A stretch of DNA of 34,393 bases from assembly GCA_038233815.1 (NCBI GenBank), contig JBBSVE010000012.1:1-34393 (forward strand), given 5' to 3'. Under the pieces are notes generated by a model that did no database searches, was not told the DNA's origin, and worked only from the letters and a program-made list of their open reading frames with translations. The position numbers were made by a program, and so were the translations under genes. Below, piece after piece: positions 8,127 to 16,705 of this stretch (the stretch's first letter is position 1; each line of letters starts with the position of its first letter). The DNA is from JBBSVE01 sp038233815. GTDB taxonomy: Bacteria > Pseudomonadota > Alphaproteobacteria > Rhodobacterales > Rhodobacteraceae.

Positions 8127-9422
8127 ATGCCTGATTCCACCCAGACCGCGCAGCTTACGATCGGCAACGAGACTTACGATCTGCCGATGCACAAGCCGAC
8201 GATTGGACCGGACGTGGTCGATATCGGCAAGCTCTACGCCTCCGCCGATGTCTTTACCTACGATCCCGGCTTCACCTCCACCGCCGCGTGCGAAAGCTCC
8301 ATCACCTATATCGACGGCGAAAAGGGCGAGCTGCTGTATCGAGGCTATCCGATCGAGGAATTGGCCAACCAGTCGAACTTCCTCGAAGTCTGCTACCTTC
8401 TACTCTATGGCGAATTGCCCGATACCTCGCAGCAGGAGGATTTCATCCAGCGTGTGACCAAACATACGATGGTGCACGAGCAGATGCAGTATTTCTTCCG
8501 CGGCTTCCGGCGCGACGCGCATCCGATGGCGACAATGGTGGGCGTCGTCGGCGCGATGTCGGCGTTTTACCCGGATTCAGTCGACATTCAAGATCCCTGG
8601 CAGCGCGAAGTCTCCTCGATCCGGATGATCGCGAAGCTGCCGACGATCGCCGCCATGGCCTATAAATACTCGATCGGTCAGCCATTCGTCTATCCCAAGA
8701 ACGACCTCGATTATTCCTCCAACTTCCTGCGGATGTGTTTTTCCGTCCCATCAGAGGAGTATGTCGTTGACCCGATCCTTGCCAAGGCGATGGACCGGAT
8801 CATGATGCTGCATGCCGATCATGAGCAGAACGCCTCCACCTCCACCGTCCGGCTGGCGGGGTCGTCGGGCGCCAATCCCTTCGCCTGCATCGCGGCGGGG
8901 ATTGCTTGCCTCTGGGGGCCGGCGCACGGCGGCGCCAATCAGGCCGCACTCGAGATGCTGCGCGAGATCGGGACCGTGGATCGCATTCCCGAATATATCG
9001 CGCGCGCCAAGGACAAGGACGACCCGTTCCGCCTGATGGGCTTCGGGCACCGGGTCTACAAGAACTTCGACCCGCGCGCGAAGGTGATGAAGGAAAGTGC
9101 CGACGAGGTGCTCGGCCTGATGGGGATCGAGAACAACCCGACGCTTCAGGTCGCCAAGGAGCTTGAGCGGATAGCACTTCAGGATGACTATTTCATCGAG
9201 AAGAAGCTCTATCCCAACGTGGATTTCTACTCCGGCATCATCCTCGACGCGATGGGTTTTCCAACCGCGATGTTCACCCCGATCTTCGCGCTGTCGCGGA
9301 CCATCGGATGGATTTCCCAGTGGAAGGAAATGATCGAGGACCCGACACAGCGCATCGGCCGTCCCCGGCAGCTTTACGTTGGCCCGACCCGTCGCGATTT
9401 CGTGGCGCTGGGCGATCGGTGA
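8127..9422 (+). CDS. gltA: Type II citrate synthase
   Basis: Condenses acetyl-CoA and oxaloacetate to citrate at the entry of the TCA cycle. The 431 residues match the hexameric, NADH-sensitive type II enzymes. The catalytic triad is visible as His267 (WGPAHGGANQ), His308 (GFGHRVYKN) and Asp366 (YPNVDFYSG), in register with His264, His305 and Asp362 of the E. coli enzyme. The C-terminus WISQWKEMIEDPTQRIGRPR is typical. The ATG is preceded by AAGAGG. A stem-loop immediately follows the stop. Confidence 0.98.
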   Translation: MPDSTQTAQLTIGNETYDLPMHKPTIGPDVVDIGKLYASADVFTYDPGFTSTAACESSITYIDGEKGELLYRGYPIEELANQSNFLEVCYLLLYGELPDTSQQEDFIQRVTKHTMVHEQMQYFFRGFRRDAHPMATMVGVVGAMSAFYPDSVDIQDPWQREVSSIRMIAKLPTIAAMAYKYSIGQPFVYPKNDLDYSSNFLRMCFSVPSEEYVVDPILAKAMDRIMMLHADHEQNASTSTVRLAGSSGANPFACIAAGIACLWGPAHGGANQAALEMLREIGTVDRIPEYIARAKDKDDPFRLMGFGHRVYKNFDPRAKVMKESADEVLGLMGIENNPTLQVAKELERIALQDDYFIEKKLYPNVDFYSGIILDAMGFPTAMFTPIFALSRTIGWISQWKEMIEDPTQRIGRPRQLYVGPTRRDFVALGDR

Positions 9423-9429
9423 GACAGGC

Positions 9430-9463
9430 GGAACGCAACGTCAGGATGCGGCGTTGCAGTTCC
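9430..9463 (+). terminator. Stem-loop after gltA
   Basis: GGAACGCAACG at 9430-9440 pairs with CGTTGCAGTTCC at 9452-9463, allowing one bulged A at 9458, around an 11-base loop. It begins eight bases after the gltA stop. There is no T tract after it, so it may be a processing or attenuating hairpin rather than a classical intrinsic terminator. It separates gltA from the small lipoprotein gene. Confidence 0.45.
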
Positions 9464-9487
9464 ATATCGGTATCACAGGAGGGTGAG

Positions 9488-9673
9488 ATGAAAGCGCAGG
9501 GTCTGAGGCTTGCAATCGCGGCATTCGGCGTCGCGGGGATCATGGCGATGTCCGGCTGCCTGCCCATCGCGGCGGGCGCGACGGTGGGTGCCGCCGCGTC
9601 CGGGGGCGCCAACAAGAGCGTGGAAAAGGGTGCCGCTGTCGGCGGCCTCGCGGGTGCGGCCCTCGCGCTCTGA
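9488..9673 (+). CDS. Small glycine-zipper-like lipoprotein, function unknown
   Basis: The product has 61 residues. It starts with a lysine-containing n-region and a hydrophobic segment, then MSGC, a lipobox-like site that would make Cys24 the lipidated residue. The mature part is almost wholly Gly, Ala, Ser and Val with repeated small-residue spacing (AAGATVGAAASGG and AAVGGLAGAALAL). This resembles glycine-zipper membrane-associated proteins. A strong AGGAGG at 9477-9482 with five-base spacing supports the ATG at 9488 over any upstream start. No specific function can be assigned. The hairpin after gltA could make it a separately controlled gene. Confidence 0.7.
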   Translation: MKAQGLRLAIAAFGVAGIMAMSGCLPIAAGATVGAAASGGANKSVEKGAAVGGLAGAALAL

Positions 9674-9676
9674 CGC

Positions 9677-9705
9677 GTCAGGGCGGTTGGACGGGCCGCC
9701 CCGAC
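9677..9705. terminator. Hairpin between convergent lipoprotein gene and pgi
   Basis: GTCAGGGCGG at 9677-9686 pairs with CCGCCCCGAC at 9696-9705 with one mismatch around a nine-base loop. It sits in the 50-base gap between two convergent genes, where a bidirectional terminator would be expected. A run of four A residues follows on the plus strand, which is not a classical U tract for plus-strand transcripts. Termination is inferred from position and stem strength. Confidence 0.45.
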
Positions 9706-9723
9706 AAAAGCGCATGGTGGCGA

Positions 9724-11325
9724 TCAGACCGTCAGATACCCAACCAGCGTCCGTGTCGACGCATCCTTGTTATCGTCGGATGCTTTCCCTTCCAGGATCG
9801 GTTGCAAGGCAACAGCCAGTTCCTTGCCCAGTTCCACCCCCCACTGATCGAAGGAGTTGATCCCGAGGATCACGCCTTCGGTGAACACCCGATGCTCGTA
9901 GAGCGCCACGATCTGTCCCAGCGTGAACGGCGTCAGTTTCGGGATCGCGAGCGTCACGGACGGCCGGTTGCCTGCGAACACACGGTGGCGGGCCTGCCGG
10001 TCGAGTTCATCCCCCGTCAGCCCCTTCTTTTCCATGATCGCAGTTGCGTCTGACAAAGGCCGCCCCCGCATCAGCGCCTCCGACTGCGCGAGGCAGTTCG
10101 CGACCAGCAGAAGATGCTGATGCGCGCCATCCGGCTCGTGCCCCTCGCGCGCCACGATGAACTCGCACGGAATGATCCGGGTGCCTTGATGGATCAGCTG
10201 GTAGAAGGCGTGCTGACCGTTCGTGCCGGGCTCACCCCAGACCACGGGGCCGGAGTTCTCCTGCAGATCCGCACCGTCCATCGACACGCGCTTTCCGTTG
10301 CTCTCCATCTCCAGTTGCTGAAGGTAGGCGGGCAACCGCGACAGGCGCTGGAGGTAGGGCAACACCGCGCGGGTCGCATAGCCGCAGACCTGATTGTGCC
10401 AGATCCCCGTCAGTGCCAGCAGCACGGGCAGGTTCCGCGCAAGCGGCGCCGAGCGGAAGTGCGCGTCGATGTCGGCGCCACCGGCAAGGAACGCGGCGAA
10501 ATCCTCCGGGCCGATGCCCAGCATCAGGGACAGCCCGATCGGCCCCCAGACCGAATAACGTCCGCCGACCCAATCCTCGAAGCCGAAGACGGACCCCGGG
10601 TCGATCCCGAACTCCGCCGTCTTGTCCGCCGCGGTGGAGACGGCGGCGAACTGCCGTGCCGGGTCTTTGACGACCTTGCCCATCCAGTCGCGGGCGGCAC
10701 GGGCGTTGGTCATCGTCTCGATGGTCGTGAAGGTCTTGGAGGCCACGATCACCAGCGTCGTTGCGGGATCGAGGGTTCGGACCGTATCAGCCAGATGCGC
10801 CGCATCGACGTTGGAGACGAAATGACAGCGCGGCCCGTCCGCATAGGGCGAAAGCGCAATCGACGCCATCGCGGGCCCGAGGTCCGAGCCGCCGATGCCG
10901 ATGTTGATGACGTCCGTGTAGGCTCCGCCCTGCCCCGCGATCCGGCCGGACCGCACGCCGTCGGCAAAGGCCTGCATCCGGGCATAGGTCTCCCGCACGG
11001 GGGACATCACGGCCTCCCCGTCCACCGTCACATCGGTGTCGAGGTTGCGGAGCGCGGTATGCAGAACCGCGCGCCCCTCGGTTTCGTTGATCCGCGCGCC
11101 GGTGAACATCGCCTCACGGCGCGCGGCCAGCCCGGCCGCCTCCGCCAGCGCGACGAGCTGCTCAAGGGCATCCGCATCGATGTTGGTCTTGGCGAGGTCA
11201 AAGAGCAGCTCCCCGTGGCGGATGGAGAACGTCTCCATACGGTCCGGCTCCGCAAGAAGCGTCTCGATGCGCCGGTCCCTTGTGCGCGCCTGCTGCGTGC
11301 GCAGGGTGTCCCAGATTGCCTTCAT
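9724..11325 (-). CDS. pgi: Glucose-6-phosphate isomerase
   Basis: Interconverts glucose-6-phosphate and fructose-6-phosphate. The 533 residues show the family signatures: INIGIGGSDLGPAMA, ASKTFTTIETM, GGRYSVWGPIGLS, the ESNGKRV segment and HQGTRIIPCEF with its catalytic-region His. The ATG at 11325 (MKAIWDTLRTQQ) was chosen because a GGAG lies a few bases upstream and homologues begin there. An in-frame extension runs into the pgl coding region and is not credible. It is the last gene of zwf-pgl-pgi, four bases after the pgl stop. In this group Pgi usually recycles fructose-6-phosphate into the Entner-Doudoroff route. Confidence 0.97.
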   Translation of the reverse strand: MKAIWDTLRTQQARTRDRRIETLLAEPDRMETFSIRHGELLFDLAKTNIDADALEQLVALAEAAGLAARREAMFTGARINETEGRAVLHTALRNLDTDVTVDGEAVMSPVRETYARMQAFADGVRSGRIAGQGGAYTDVINIGIGGSDLGPAMASIALSPYADGPRCHFVSNVDAAHLADTVRTLDPATTLVIVASKTFTTIETMTNARAARDWMGKVVKDPARQFAAVSTAADKTAEFGIDPGSVFGFEDWVGGRYSVWGPIGLSLMLGIGPEDFAAFLAGGADIDAHFRSAPLARNLPVLLALTGIWHNQVCGYATRAVLPYLQRLSRLPAYLQQLEMESNGKRVSMDGADLQENSGPVVWGEPGTNGQHAFYQLIHQGTRIIPCEFIVAREGHEPDGAHQHLLLVANCLAQSEALMRGRPLSDATAIMEKKGLTGDELDRQARHRVFAGNRPSVTLAIPKLTPFTLGQIVALYEHRVFTEGVILGINSFDQWGVELGKELAVALQPILEGKASDDNKDASTRTLVGYLTV

Positions 11326-11329
11326 CTCG

Positions 11330-12001
11330 CTACTCCGACCAATGAACGGTTGCCTCGCCGAGGATGCCCTTGACCGGGGCGTCGCGCAGAAGGCCGGCTT
11401 CGGCCGTTTCCAGAACCGCACGCTTCTCCGCCCCGGTGATCAGCAGATGGATGCGCATCGCGCCCTGCAGCACCGGCAGCGTGAGGGTGATCCGCGGCTC
11501 CCCCGCGCCTCCCGCCCGCATTGGCATCAGGATGGGCGCATTGTCCGCCAGCGCCTCCTCCAGACGGTCACCGCCGGGAAAGAGCGAGGCGGTATGTCCG
11601 TCCTCCCCCATACCCAGCAGCAGCACGGAAATTGGCAGATGCGGGGCTATCCCCTGCGCCAGCGTCTCGACAGCCTCCTCCGGCGTCGGCACGTCGATAT
11701 GAAGCGGCACAAGCGTCGCCGCCGCCGCCTTGCCCTGAAACAGCCGTTGCCGCAAAAGCCGCGTGTTGGAACGGGCGTCGTCCTCCGCCACCCAGCGTTC
11801 GTCGTTGAGAAAGACGGAGACATTGGCCCAGTCGAGATCGACGGCGGAGAGCATGTCGAACACCGGTCCCGGCGTGGTGCCGCCGGGCACGCACAGGCTC
11901 GCCCGCCCGGTGGAGCGGAGCGCGTCGCCCAGATCGCCCGCGATCCGGTTCGCGACGGCGATCATCATCATGTCGCGGTCGGGATACTCCTGAAGGTTCA
12001 T
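11330..12001 (-). CDS. pgl: 6-phosphogluconolactonase
   Basis: Hydrolyses 6-phosphogluconolactone, the Zwf product, to 6-phosphogluconate. The 223 residues are typical of the DevB/Pgl family. Visible motifs are VPGGTTPGPVF near residue 38, FLNDERWV, and LLGMGEDGHTASLFPG with the conserved catalytic-site histidine. The ATG at 12001 overlaps the zwf TGA (ATGA), so the two are translationally coupled. The same frame is open far upstream only because it runs antiparallel to high-GC zwf codons. The pgl stop is four bases before the pgi start. Confidence 0.96.
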   Translation of the reverse strand: MNLQEYPDRDMMMIAVANRIAGDLGDALRSTGRASLCVPGGTTPGPVFDMLSAVDLDWANVSVFLNDERWVAEDDARSNTRLLRQRLFQGKAAAATLVPLHIDVPTPEEAVETLAQGIAPHLPISVLLLGMGEDGHTASLFPGGDRLEEALADNAPILMPMRAGGAGEPRITLTLPVLQGAMRIHLLITGAEKRAVLETAEAGLLRDAPVKGILGEATVHWSE

Positions 12002-13452
12002 TCGCGTATCTCCCGCCAGCGCCGTCCGTCGCGGTGCATCAGCATCAACGCATCCTCCGGCCCGGATGTTCCGGGATCGTAGGCGCGGGGCTTGTCGCCG
12101 CGCTGTTCCCAGCCCTCGATGATCGGATCGGTCCAGGCCCAGGCTGCCTCCACCTCGTCGCCGCGCATGAAGAGCGTCTGGTTGCCCCGGATCACGTCCA
12201 TGATGAGCCGCTCGTAGGCGTCGGGAATGTCGGTCCCCTCCTCGCCCAGCGCCTCGGCAAAGCTCATGTCGAGCGGAACCTGCGCCAGCCGCATGCCCCC
12301 CGGCCCCGGCTCCTTGATCATCACCATCAGGTCCATGCCCTCGTTCGGCTGAAGCCGGATGACGAGGACATTCTCCTTCCACCCTTCCGCATCGTCGAAG
12401 ATCGAATGCGGCGGTTCCTTGAAGGTGATCGCAATCTCCGACGTGCGGGCGCGCAGGCGCTTGCCGGTGCGCAGGTAGAACGGCGTCCCGGTCCAACGCC
12501 AGTTGGAGATGGCGACCTTCATCGCGATGTAGCTTTCGGTGCGCGAATGGGGGTCCTCGACATGGTCGAGGTAGCTGCCCGCCTTGCCCTGTGCCAGATA
12601 TTGCCCGCGCACGATGTCGTCGGGCTTCACGGGCTCGAGCGCGCGGATCACCTTCAGCTTTTCGTCCCGCACGGCGTTGGGATCGAAATGGTAAGGCGGC
12701 TCCATCGCGATGAGGCAGAGGAGCTGCATCATGTGGTTCTGCACCATGTCCCGGATCGCGCCCGACTTGTCGTAATAGCCGCCGCGGCCCTCGACGCCCA
12801 CCGTCTCGGCCACCGTGATCTGCACATGGTCGACATATTCGGACTTCCAGAGCGGCTCGAACAGGATGTTGGCGAACCGCACCGCCATCAGATTCTGCAC
12901 CGTCTCCTTGCCGAGGTAATGGTCGATCCGGTAGATCTGGCGTTCCTCGAAATGCGCGGCCAGCACGGCGTTGAGCGCGCGCGCGGAGGCGAGATCGCGC
13001 CCGAACGGCTTTTCCACCACGATCCGGCTGTCCCCGTCGGCGATCTTGTGCGAGCTCAGCCGCTCCGCCAGATCGCCAAAGAGCGAGGGGGCGACGGAAA
13101 AGTAGAACGCCCGCACGACGCCAGGACGGACCCGTTTCTTCAGCGCCGCCCAGCCGTTCGTGCCCACGGCGTCGATGGAGACATAAGAGATCCGATCCAG
13201 GAATTTGGCGATGACCTTGTCATCACGCTTGTCGCGCGCCACGAACTCCTCGATCGCCTCGCGCGCCATGGTCCTGTAGTCCGCGTCCGACAGATCGGAA
13301 CGCGCAGCGCCGATGATGTTGCTCTCGTCCGGGATCTGTCCTGCCCAGAAGCGGCGGTAGAGGCTGGGGATGATCTTTCTGCGGGCAAGATCGCCGGTGC
13401 CGCCGAAGATGACGAGATCGAACGGCTCGACCGGAATGACTCTGGAAACCAT
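11998..13452 (-). CDS. zwf: Glucose-6-phosphate 1-dehydrogenase
   Basis: Oxidises glucose-6-phosphate to the lactone with NAD(P)+, feeding the Entner-Doudoroff and oxidative pentose phosphate routes. It has 484 residues. The N-terminal Rossmann motif is IFGGTGDLARRK. VVEKPFGRD follows, and the active site RIDHYLGKETVQNL contains the catalytic His region. The C-terminal domain is full length. The ATG at 13452 has AGGACAGAAG directly upstream. It is the first gene of zwf-pgl-pgi. The 102-base upstream gap has no operator I recognise. edd and eda are not in the window. Confidence 0.97.
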   Translation of the reverse strand: MVSRVIPVEPFDLVIFGGTGDLARRKIIPSLYRRFWAGQIPDESNIIGAARSDLSDADYRTMAREAIEEFVARDKRDDKVIAKFLDRISYVSIDAVGTNGWAALKKRVRPGVVRAFYFSVAPSLFGDLAERLSSHKIADGDSRIVVEKPFGRDLASARALNAVLAAHFEERQIYRIDHYLGKETVQNLMAVRFANILFEPLWKSEYVDHVQITVAETVGVEGRGGYYDKSGAIRDMVQNHMMQLLCLIAMEPPYHFDPNAVRDEKLKVIRALEPVKPDDIVRGQYLAQGKAGSYLDHVEDPHSRTESYIAMKVAISNWRWTGTPFYLRTGKRLRARTSEIAITFKEPPHSIFDDAEGWKENVLVIRLQPNEGMDLMVMIKEPGPGGMRLAQVPLDMSFAEALGEEGTDIPDAYERLIMDVIRGNQTLFMRGDEVEAAWAWTDPIIEGWEQRGDKPRAYDPGTSGPEDALMLMHRDGRRWREIRE

Positions 13453-13554
13453 CTTCTGTCCTGTTCCTTGGTGCCGGCGCCCGCGTGGTAGGCGCTGAGC
13501 CTCCGGGAGTCTAGCACAGCGTGACCGCAGGGCGACGCCAAGCCCGCGCCGGGG

Positions 13555-13962
13555 TCAGACCGGCGGGATCGCGTAGGTCAGCCCGGCGCGGGCGACCGGG
13601 TCCGTGCACCCTTCGCTGACGATCAGCACATCGCCCACCGCCAGCCTGCGTCCCAGCTTCAAAAGCCGCGCGGTCGCGATGAGCGCCACACCCGCCGCAG
13701 GTTTGCGCATGAAGTCGATGGCGCAGTTCGTCGTGACCGCCAGCGCCACCGGGCCCGTGTGCGACAGGATCGCGAGATACATTGCGACATCCGCCAGCGC
13801 GAACATCGCGGGACCGGATACGGTCCCCCCGGGGCGCAGGTGCCTGTCCGCCACGGCCATCCGGAGCGTCAGGCCCTCAGCCGTCGCTGCCAGCACCTCG
13901 AAATCCTGCGCGACCTGACCGAAATCGCGCGCGAGGAACGCGGTCAGGGCGGCCACGTCCAT
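13555..13962 (-). CDS. PaaI-family (hotdog fold) acyl-CoA thioesterase
   Basis: A 135-residue hotdog-fold protein expected to hydrolyse acyl-CoA thioesters; the substrate is unknown. The core has the PaaI-like LRPGGTVSGPAMFALADVAM stretch around the central helix, with a conserved Asp after ALA. TTNCAIDFMRKPAAG and an ARLLKLGRRLAVGDV strand follow. The ATG at 13962 begins MDVAALTAFLARDFG, where relatives start. An upstream in-frame extension would run into the carboxypeptidase gene. It lies 26 bases after the M32 carboxypeptidase stop on the same strand and is probably co-transcribed. I cannot link it to phenylacetate catabolism because no paa genes are present. Confidence 0.85.
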   Translation of the reverse strand: MDVAALTAFLARDFGQVAQDFEVLAATAEGLTLRMAVADRHLRPGGTVSGPAMFALADVAMYLAILSHTGPVALAVTTNCAIDFMRKPAAGVALIATARLLKLGRRLAVGDVLIVSEGCTDPVARAGLTYAIPPV

Positions 13963-13988
13963 CCTGAGGCCCGGAGCTGCTGCCGCCG

Positions 13989-15467
13989 TCAAAGCCGGTA
14001 AATCTCGCCGAACTTTTCCTCCAGATAGTCCAGCAACGGTCCTTCGTCGGGTGCAAAGCCACAGGCGCGGCGTATCGTCTCCTCGGGGGAGGAGAGGCTG
14101 CCGTAGCGGTGCACCGTCTGCCCCAGCCATCCCGTCGCGGGTGCCGTGTCGCCCTGCGCCAGATGCGCTTCGAGATCGGGCACCGCGGCGCGCAGGGTCC
14201 GGTGCAGGCACCCCGCATAGAGGTTGCCGAGGGTGTACGTCGGGAAATAACCAAAAAGCCCGACCGACCAGTGCACGTCCTGAAGCATCCCGTCAGCGGG
14301 CCGCGTGACCGGCACGCCGAAATCGGCCAGAAAGCGGTCGTTCCATGCCGCCTCCAGATCGCCGACCGCCAGATCGCCTGCGATGAGCGCGCGCTCCAGA
14401 TCGAAGCGAAGCATGATGTGGAGGTTGTATTGCACCTCGTCCGATTCCGTGCGGATGAAGCCGGGCCGGACGCGGTTGACGGTGGCGTAAAATGCCTCTG
14501 CATCCGCGATCCCGAAACTGCCGAACCGCTCCGTCATGCGCGCGAAGAGCCAGCCGGTGAAGGCCCGGCTGCGGCCGAGCTGGTTCTCGTAGATCCGGCT
14601 CTGGCTCTCGTGGACGCCCATCGACACGCCCTGCCCCACCGGGGTCAGCGCATGGACCGGGGCGATGCCCTGCTCGTAGCAGGCGTGACCGACCTCGTGG
14701 ACCGTCGAATAGAGGCAGTTGAAAGGGTCCGCCTCCACCACCCGCGTGGTGATCCGGCAATCTGACCCGGAGCCCGCGGAGAACGGATGCACCGACAGAT
14801 CGAGCCGCCCGCGCGTCCAGTCATAGCCGAATGCGGTCGCGAGATCGCGCGACAGGGCCATCTGCGCGTCGGCCCCGAACGTGCCCTGCAACGGCGCAGG
14901 CGCAAAGGCCGCGTCCATGATGGCGCCCCGCAACGCCACCAGACGGGGACGCATGCCGTCGAACATGGCCGACAGGGAGGCGGCGTCGGCCCCCGGCTCG
15001 TAATCGTCAATCAGCGCGTCATAGAGGTCGCGGCCGTCGGCGATGCAGGACGCCTCCTCCCGCTTCAGGGCCAGAACCTGCGCCAGCAAAGGCAGGAACG
15101 CGGCCACGTCGCCCGCGGCCCGCGCCGCGGCCCAGATGCCCTGCGCCTCCGACGTGACGCGTGCCAGATCCTGCGCGAGGGCGGCGGGCACGCGGGAGGC
15201 GCGCGCGTAGCTGCGCCGGATCAGGCGCAGGTTCGCCGCCGCCACCGGGTCCACCGCAGTGGTGGCATCCAGCCAGTCGCCCACGCGCGGGTCGGTCCTG
15301 CGCGCGTGGAGCACACCTTCGAGGGCGGCGGATTCCTCACCCCGCTGCCCGGCGGCCCCGCGCGGCATCATCGTCTCCTGATCCCAGCCGAGCCGGCCCG
15401 CGATCTGCCCCAGCGCCTCGGTCTGGCGCTGGAACGCCATCAGCACGTCATAGGTTTGGGTGCTCAT
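13989..15467 (-). CDS. M32-family metallocarboxypeptidase (carboxypeptidase Taq type)
   Basis: Zinc carboxypeptidase expected to trim C-terminal residues from peptides in the cytoplasm. The product has 492 residues, normal for M32. The metal-binding HEVGH is at 257-261, and the third ligand candidate Glu287 is in the HESQSR motif at 286-291. Other family motifs are the N-terminal LGWDQETMMPRG, HPFSAG and the NLHIMLRFDLER segment. The ATG at 15467 overlaps the ctaA stop (ATGA), so translation is coupled to heme A synthase. The functional link between the two is not obvious. Confidence 0.95.
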   Translation of the reverse strand: MSTQTYDVLMAFQRQTEALGQIAGRLGWDQETMMPRGAAGQRGEESAALEGVLHARRTDPRVGDWLDATTAVDPVAAANLRLIRRSYARASRVPAALAQDLARVTSEAQGIWAAARAAGDVAAFLPLLAQVLALKREEASCIADGRDLYDALIDDYEPGADAASLSAMFDGMRPRLVALRGAIMDAAFAPAPLQGTFGADAQMALSRDLATAFGYDWTRGRLDLSVHPFSAGSGSDCRITTRVVEADPFNCLYSTVHEVGHACYEQGIAPVHALTPVGQGVSMGVHESQSRIYENQLGRSRAFTGWLFARMTERFGSFGIADAEAFYATVNRVRPGFIRTESDEVQYNLHIMLRFDLERALIAGDLAVGDLEAAWNDRFLADFGVPVTRPADGMLQDVHWSVGLFGYFPTYTLGNLYAGCLHRTLRAAVPDLEAHLAQGDTAPATGWLGQTVHRYGSLSSPEETIRRACGFAPDEGPLLDYLEEKFGEIYRL

Positions 15468-16618
15468 GCCGTGCCCTCCCGAACCGAACCTGGCACCGGA
15501 TAGCCCGCCATGACCCGCGCCCGCACGATCAAGACCCAGAGCACCACCGCCCCCACCTGATGCGTGATCGCGGCGCCCAGCTCGGCCGCCGTAAGGGCCG
15601 CACCGATGCCGAGGAGGACCTGCACGACGAGCATCCCCATGACGGCGTGGTAGGCCTTCCGCACCGACCGGAACGACGACGCCCGTGCGCGCAAGAACAC
15701 GTAGATCCCGAAGGCGAAGAGCACATAGGCTGCCATCCGGTGCGTGAACTGGACGAGCCCCGGATTTTCGAAGAACGCGGCCCATGCCGGTCGACCGGGA
15801 ATGTAGAACGCATCCGCCGGAAAGAACTGCCCGTTCATCAGCGGCCATGTCGGAAACCCGCGCCCCGCGTCGATCCCCGCCACCAGCGCGCCGAGCAGCA
15901 CCTGCAGGAACGCGAGCCCCAGAAGCACCGTCGTCAACCGCCGCAGAGGCACCAGCCGCAAACGCCGCGCCTGCAAGAGCGCGCCCTCGGTCCGCCCGAG
16001 GAGGAAAACGGAGTTGGCGATCAGCCCGAGGATCGCGAAAGCGAGCCCCAGATGCACTGCCAGCCGATAACTGGCGACGGACACCATGGCACCTGTGAGG
16101 CCGGAGGAGACCATCCACCAACCAATGGCGCCCTGCACGCCGCCCAGCACACCAAGGAGCAAAAGCCGCCCGGTCCAGCCGCGCGGCATCCGGCCCGAGA
16201 GCAGAAAGCCGAAGAACCCCAGCGCCCAGACAAGGCCGATGGTCCGACCGAGTTGCCGGTGCCCCCATTCCCACCAGAAAATCGACTTGAACGCGCCCAG
16301 CGTCATTCCGTCGTTCAGAAGCCGGTATTGCGGGCTCGCCTGATATTTCGCGAACTCGGCGGCCCAGTCGGCGGCGTTGAGCGGCGGCAGCGCCCCCGTC
16401 ACCGGCCGCCATTCGGTGATCGAGAGGCCGCTGTCGGTGAGCCGCGTCAGCCCGCCCACCATGATCATCGCCATGACCAGCGCGAAGAGGAGGATCAACC
16501 AGATCTGCACACCGCGCCGCGCCCCGCGATCGGTGCGGGAGATCATGCCGGCCTGCGCTGGCACGGCCCGCGCGGTGTTTCCCACATCCTCGAAGATCGA
16601 ACGCTGTTTCGCGACCAT
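15464..16618 (-). CDS. ctaA: Heme A synthase (COX15/CtaA family)
   Basis: Oxidises the C8 methyl of heme O to make heme A for aa3-type cytochrome oxidases. It is an inner-membrane protein of 384 residues with about eight hydrophobic helices. Conserved histidines are visible in FWWEWGHRQLGR, SYRLAVHLGLAF, LVQFTHRMAAY and AAITHQVGAVV, the two half-repeats that bind hemes. The EWRPVTGALPPL segment marks the COX15 type. The ATG at 16618 has GGGGAG upstream, better than the more distal in-frame ATG. Its presence predicts an aa3 oxidase elsewhere in the genome, in addition to the cbb3 oxidase in this window. Confidence 0.95.
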   Translation of the reverse strand: MVAKQRSIFEDVGNTARAVPAQAGMISRTDRGARRGVQIWLILLFALVMAMIMVGGLTRLTDSGLSITEWRPVTGALPPLNAADWAAEFAKYQASPQYRLLNDGMTLGAFKSIFWWEWGHRQLGRTIGLVWALGFFGFLLSGRMPRGWTGRLLLLGVLGGVQGAIGWWMVSSGLTGAMVSVASYRLAVHLGLAFAILGLIANSVFLLGRTEGALLQARRLRLVPLRRLTTVLLGLAFLQVLLGALVAGIDAGRGFPTWPLMNGQFFPADAFYIPGRPAWAAFFENPGLVQFTHRMAAYVLFAFGIYVFLRARASSFRSVRKAYHAVMGMLVVQVLLGIGAALTAAELGAAITHQVGAVVLWVLIVRARVMAGYPVPGSVREGTA

Positions 16619-16705
16619 GACCCGCTCCCCTTGCACGGGCAGGACAGTAGGCCCCCCGTCGGACCCCTTCAAGGCCCGCGCGCCCGTGGCCCATGGCCGC
16701 AAGCC

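Noticed and set aside
11326..12496. N-terminal extensions of pgi and pgl into their upstream neighbours
   Set aside because: The extensions overlap conserved coding sequence of pgl and zwf, and family starts with good context exist at 11325 and 12001.
10114..13491. Long plus-strand frames opposite pgi and zwf (10114-11373 and 12034-13491)
   Set aside because: Both lie antisense to conserved enzymes and encode compositionally biased sequence without known motifs.
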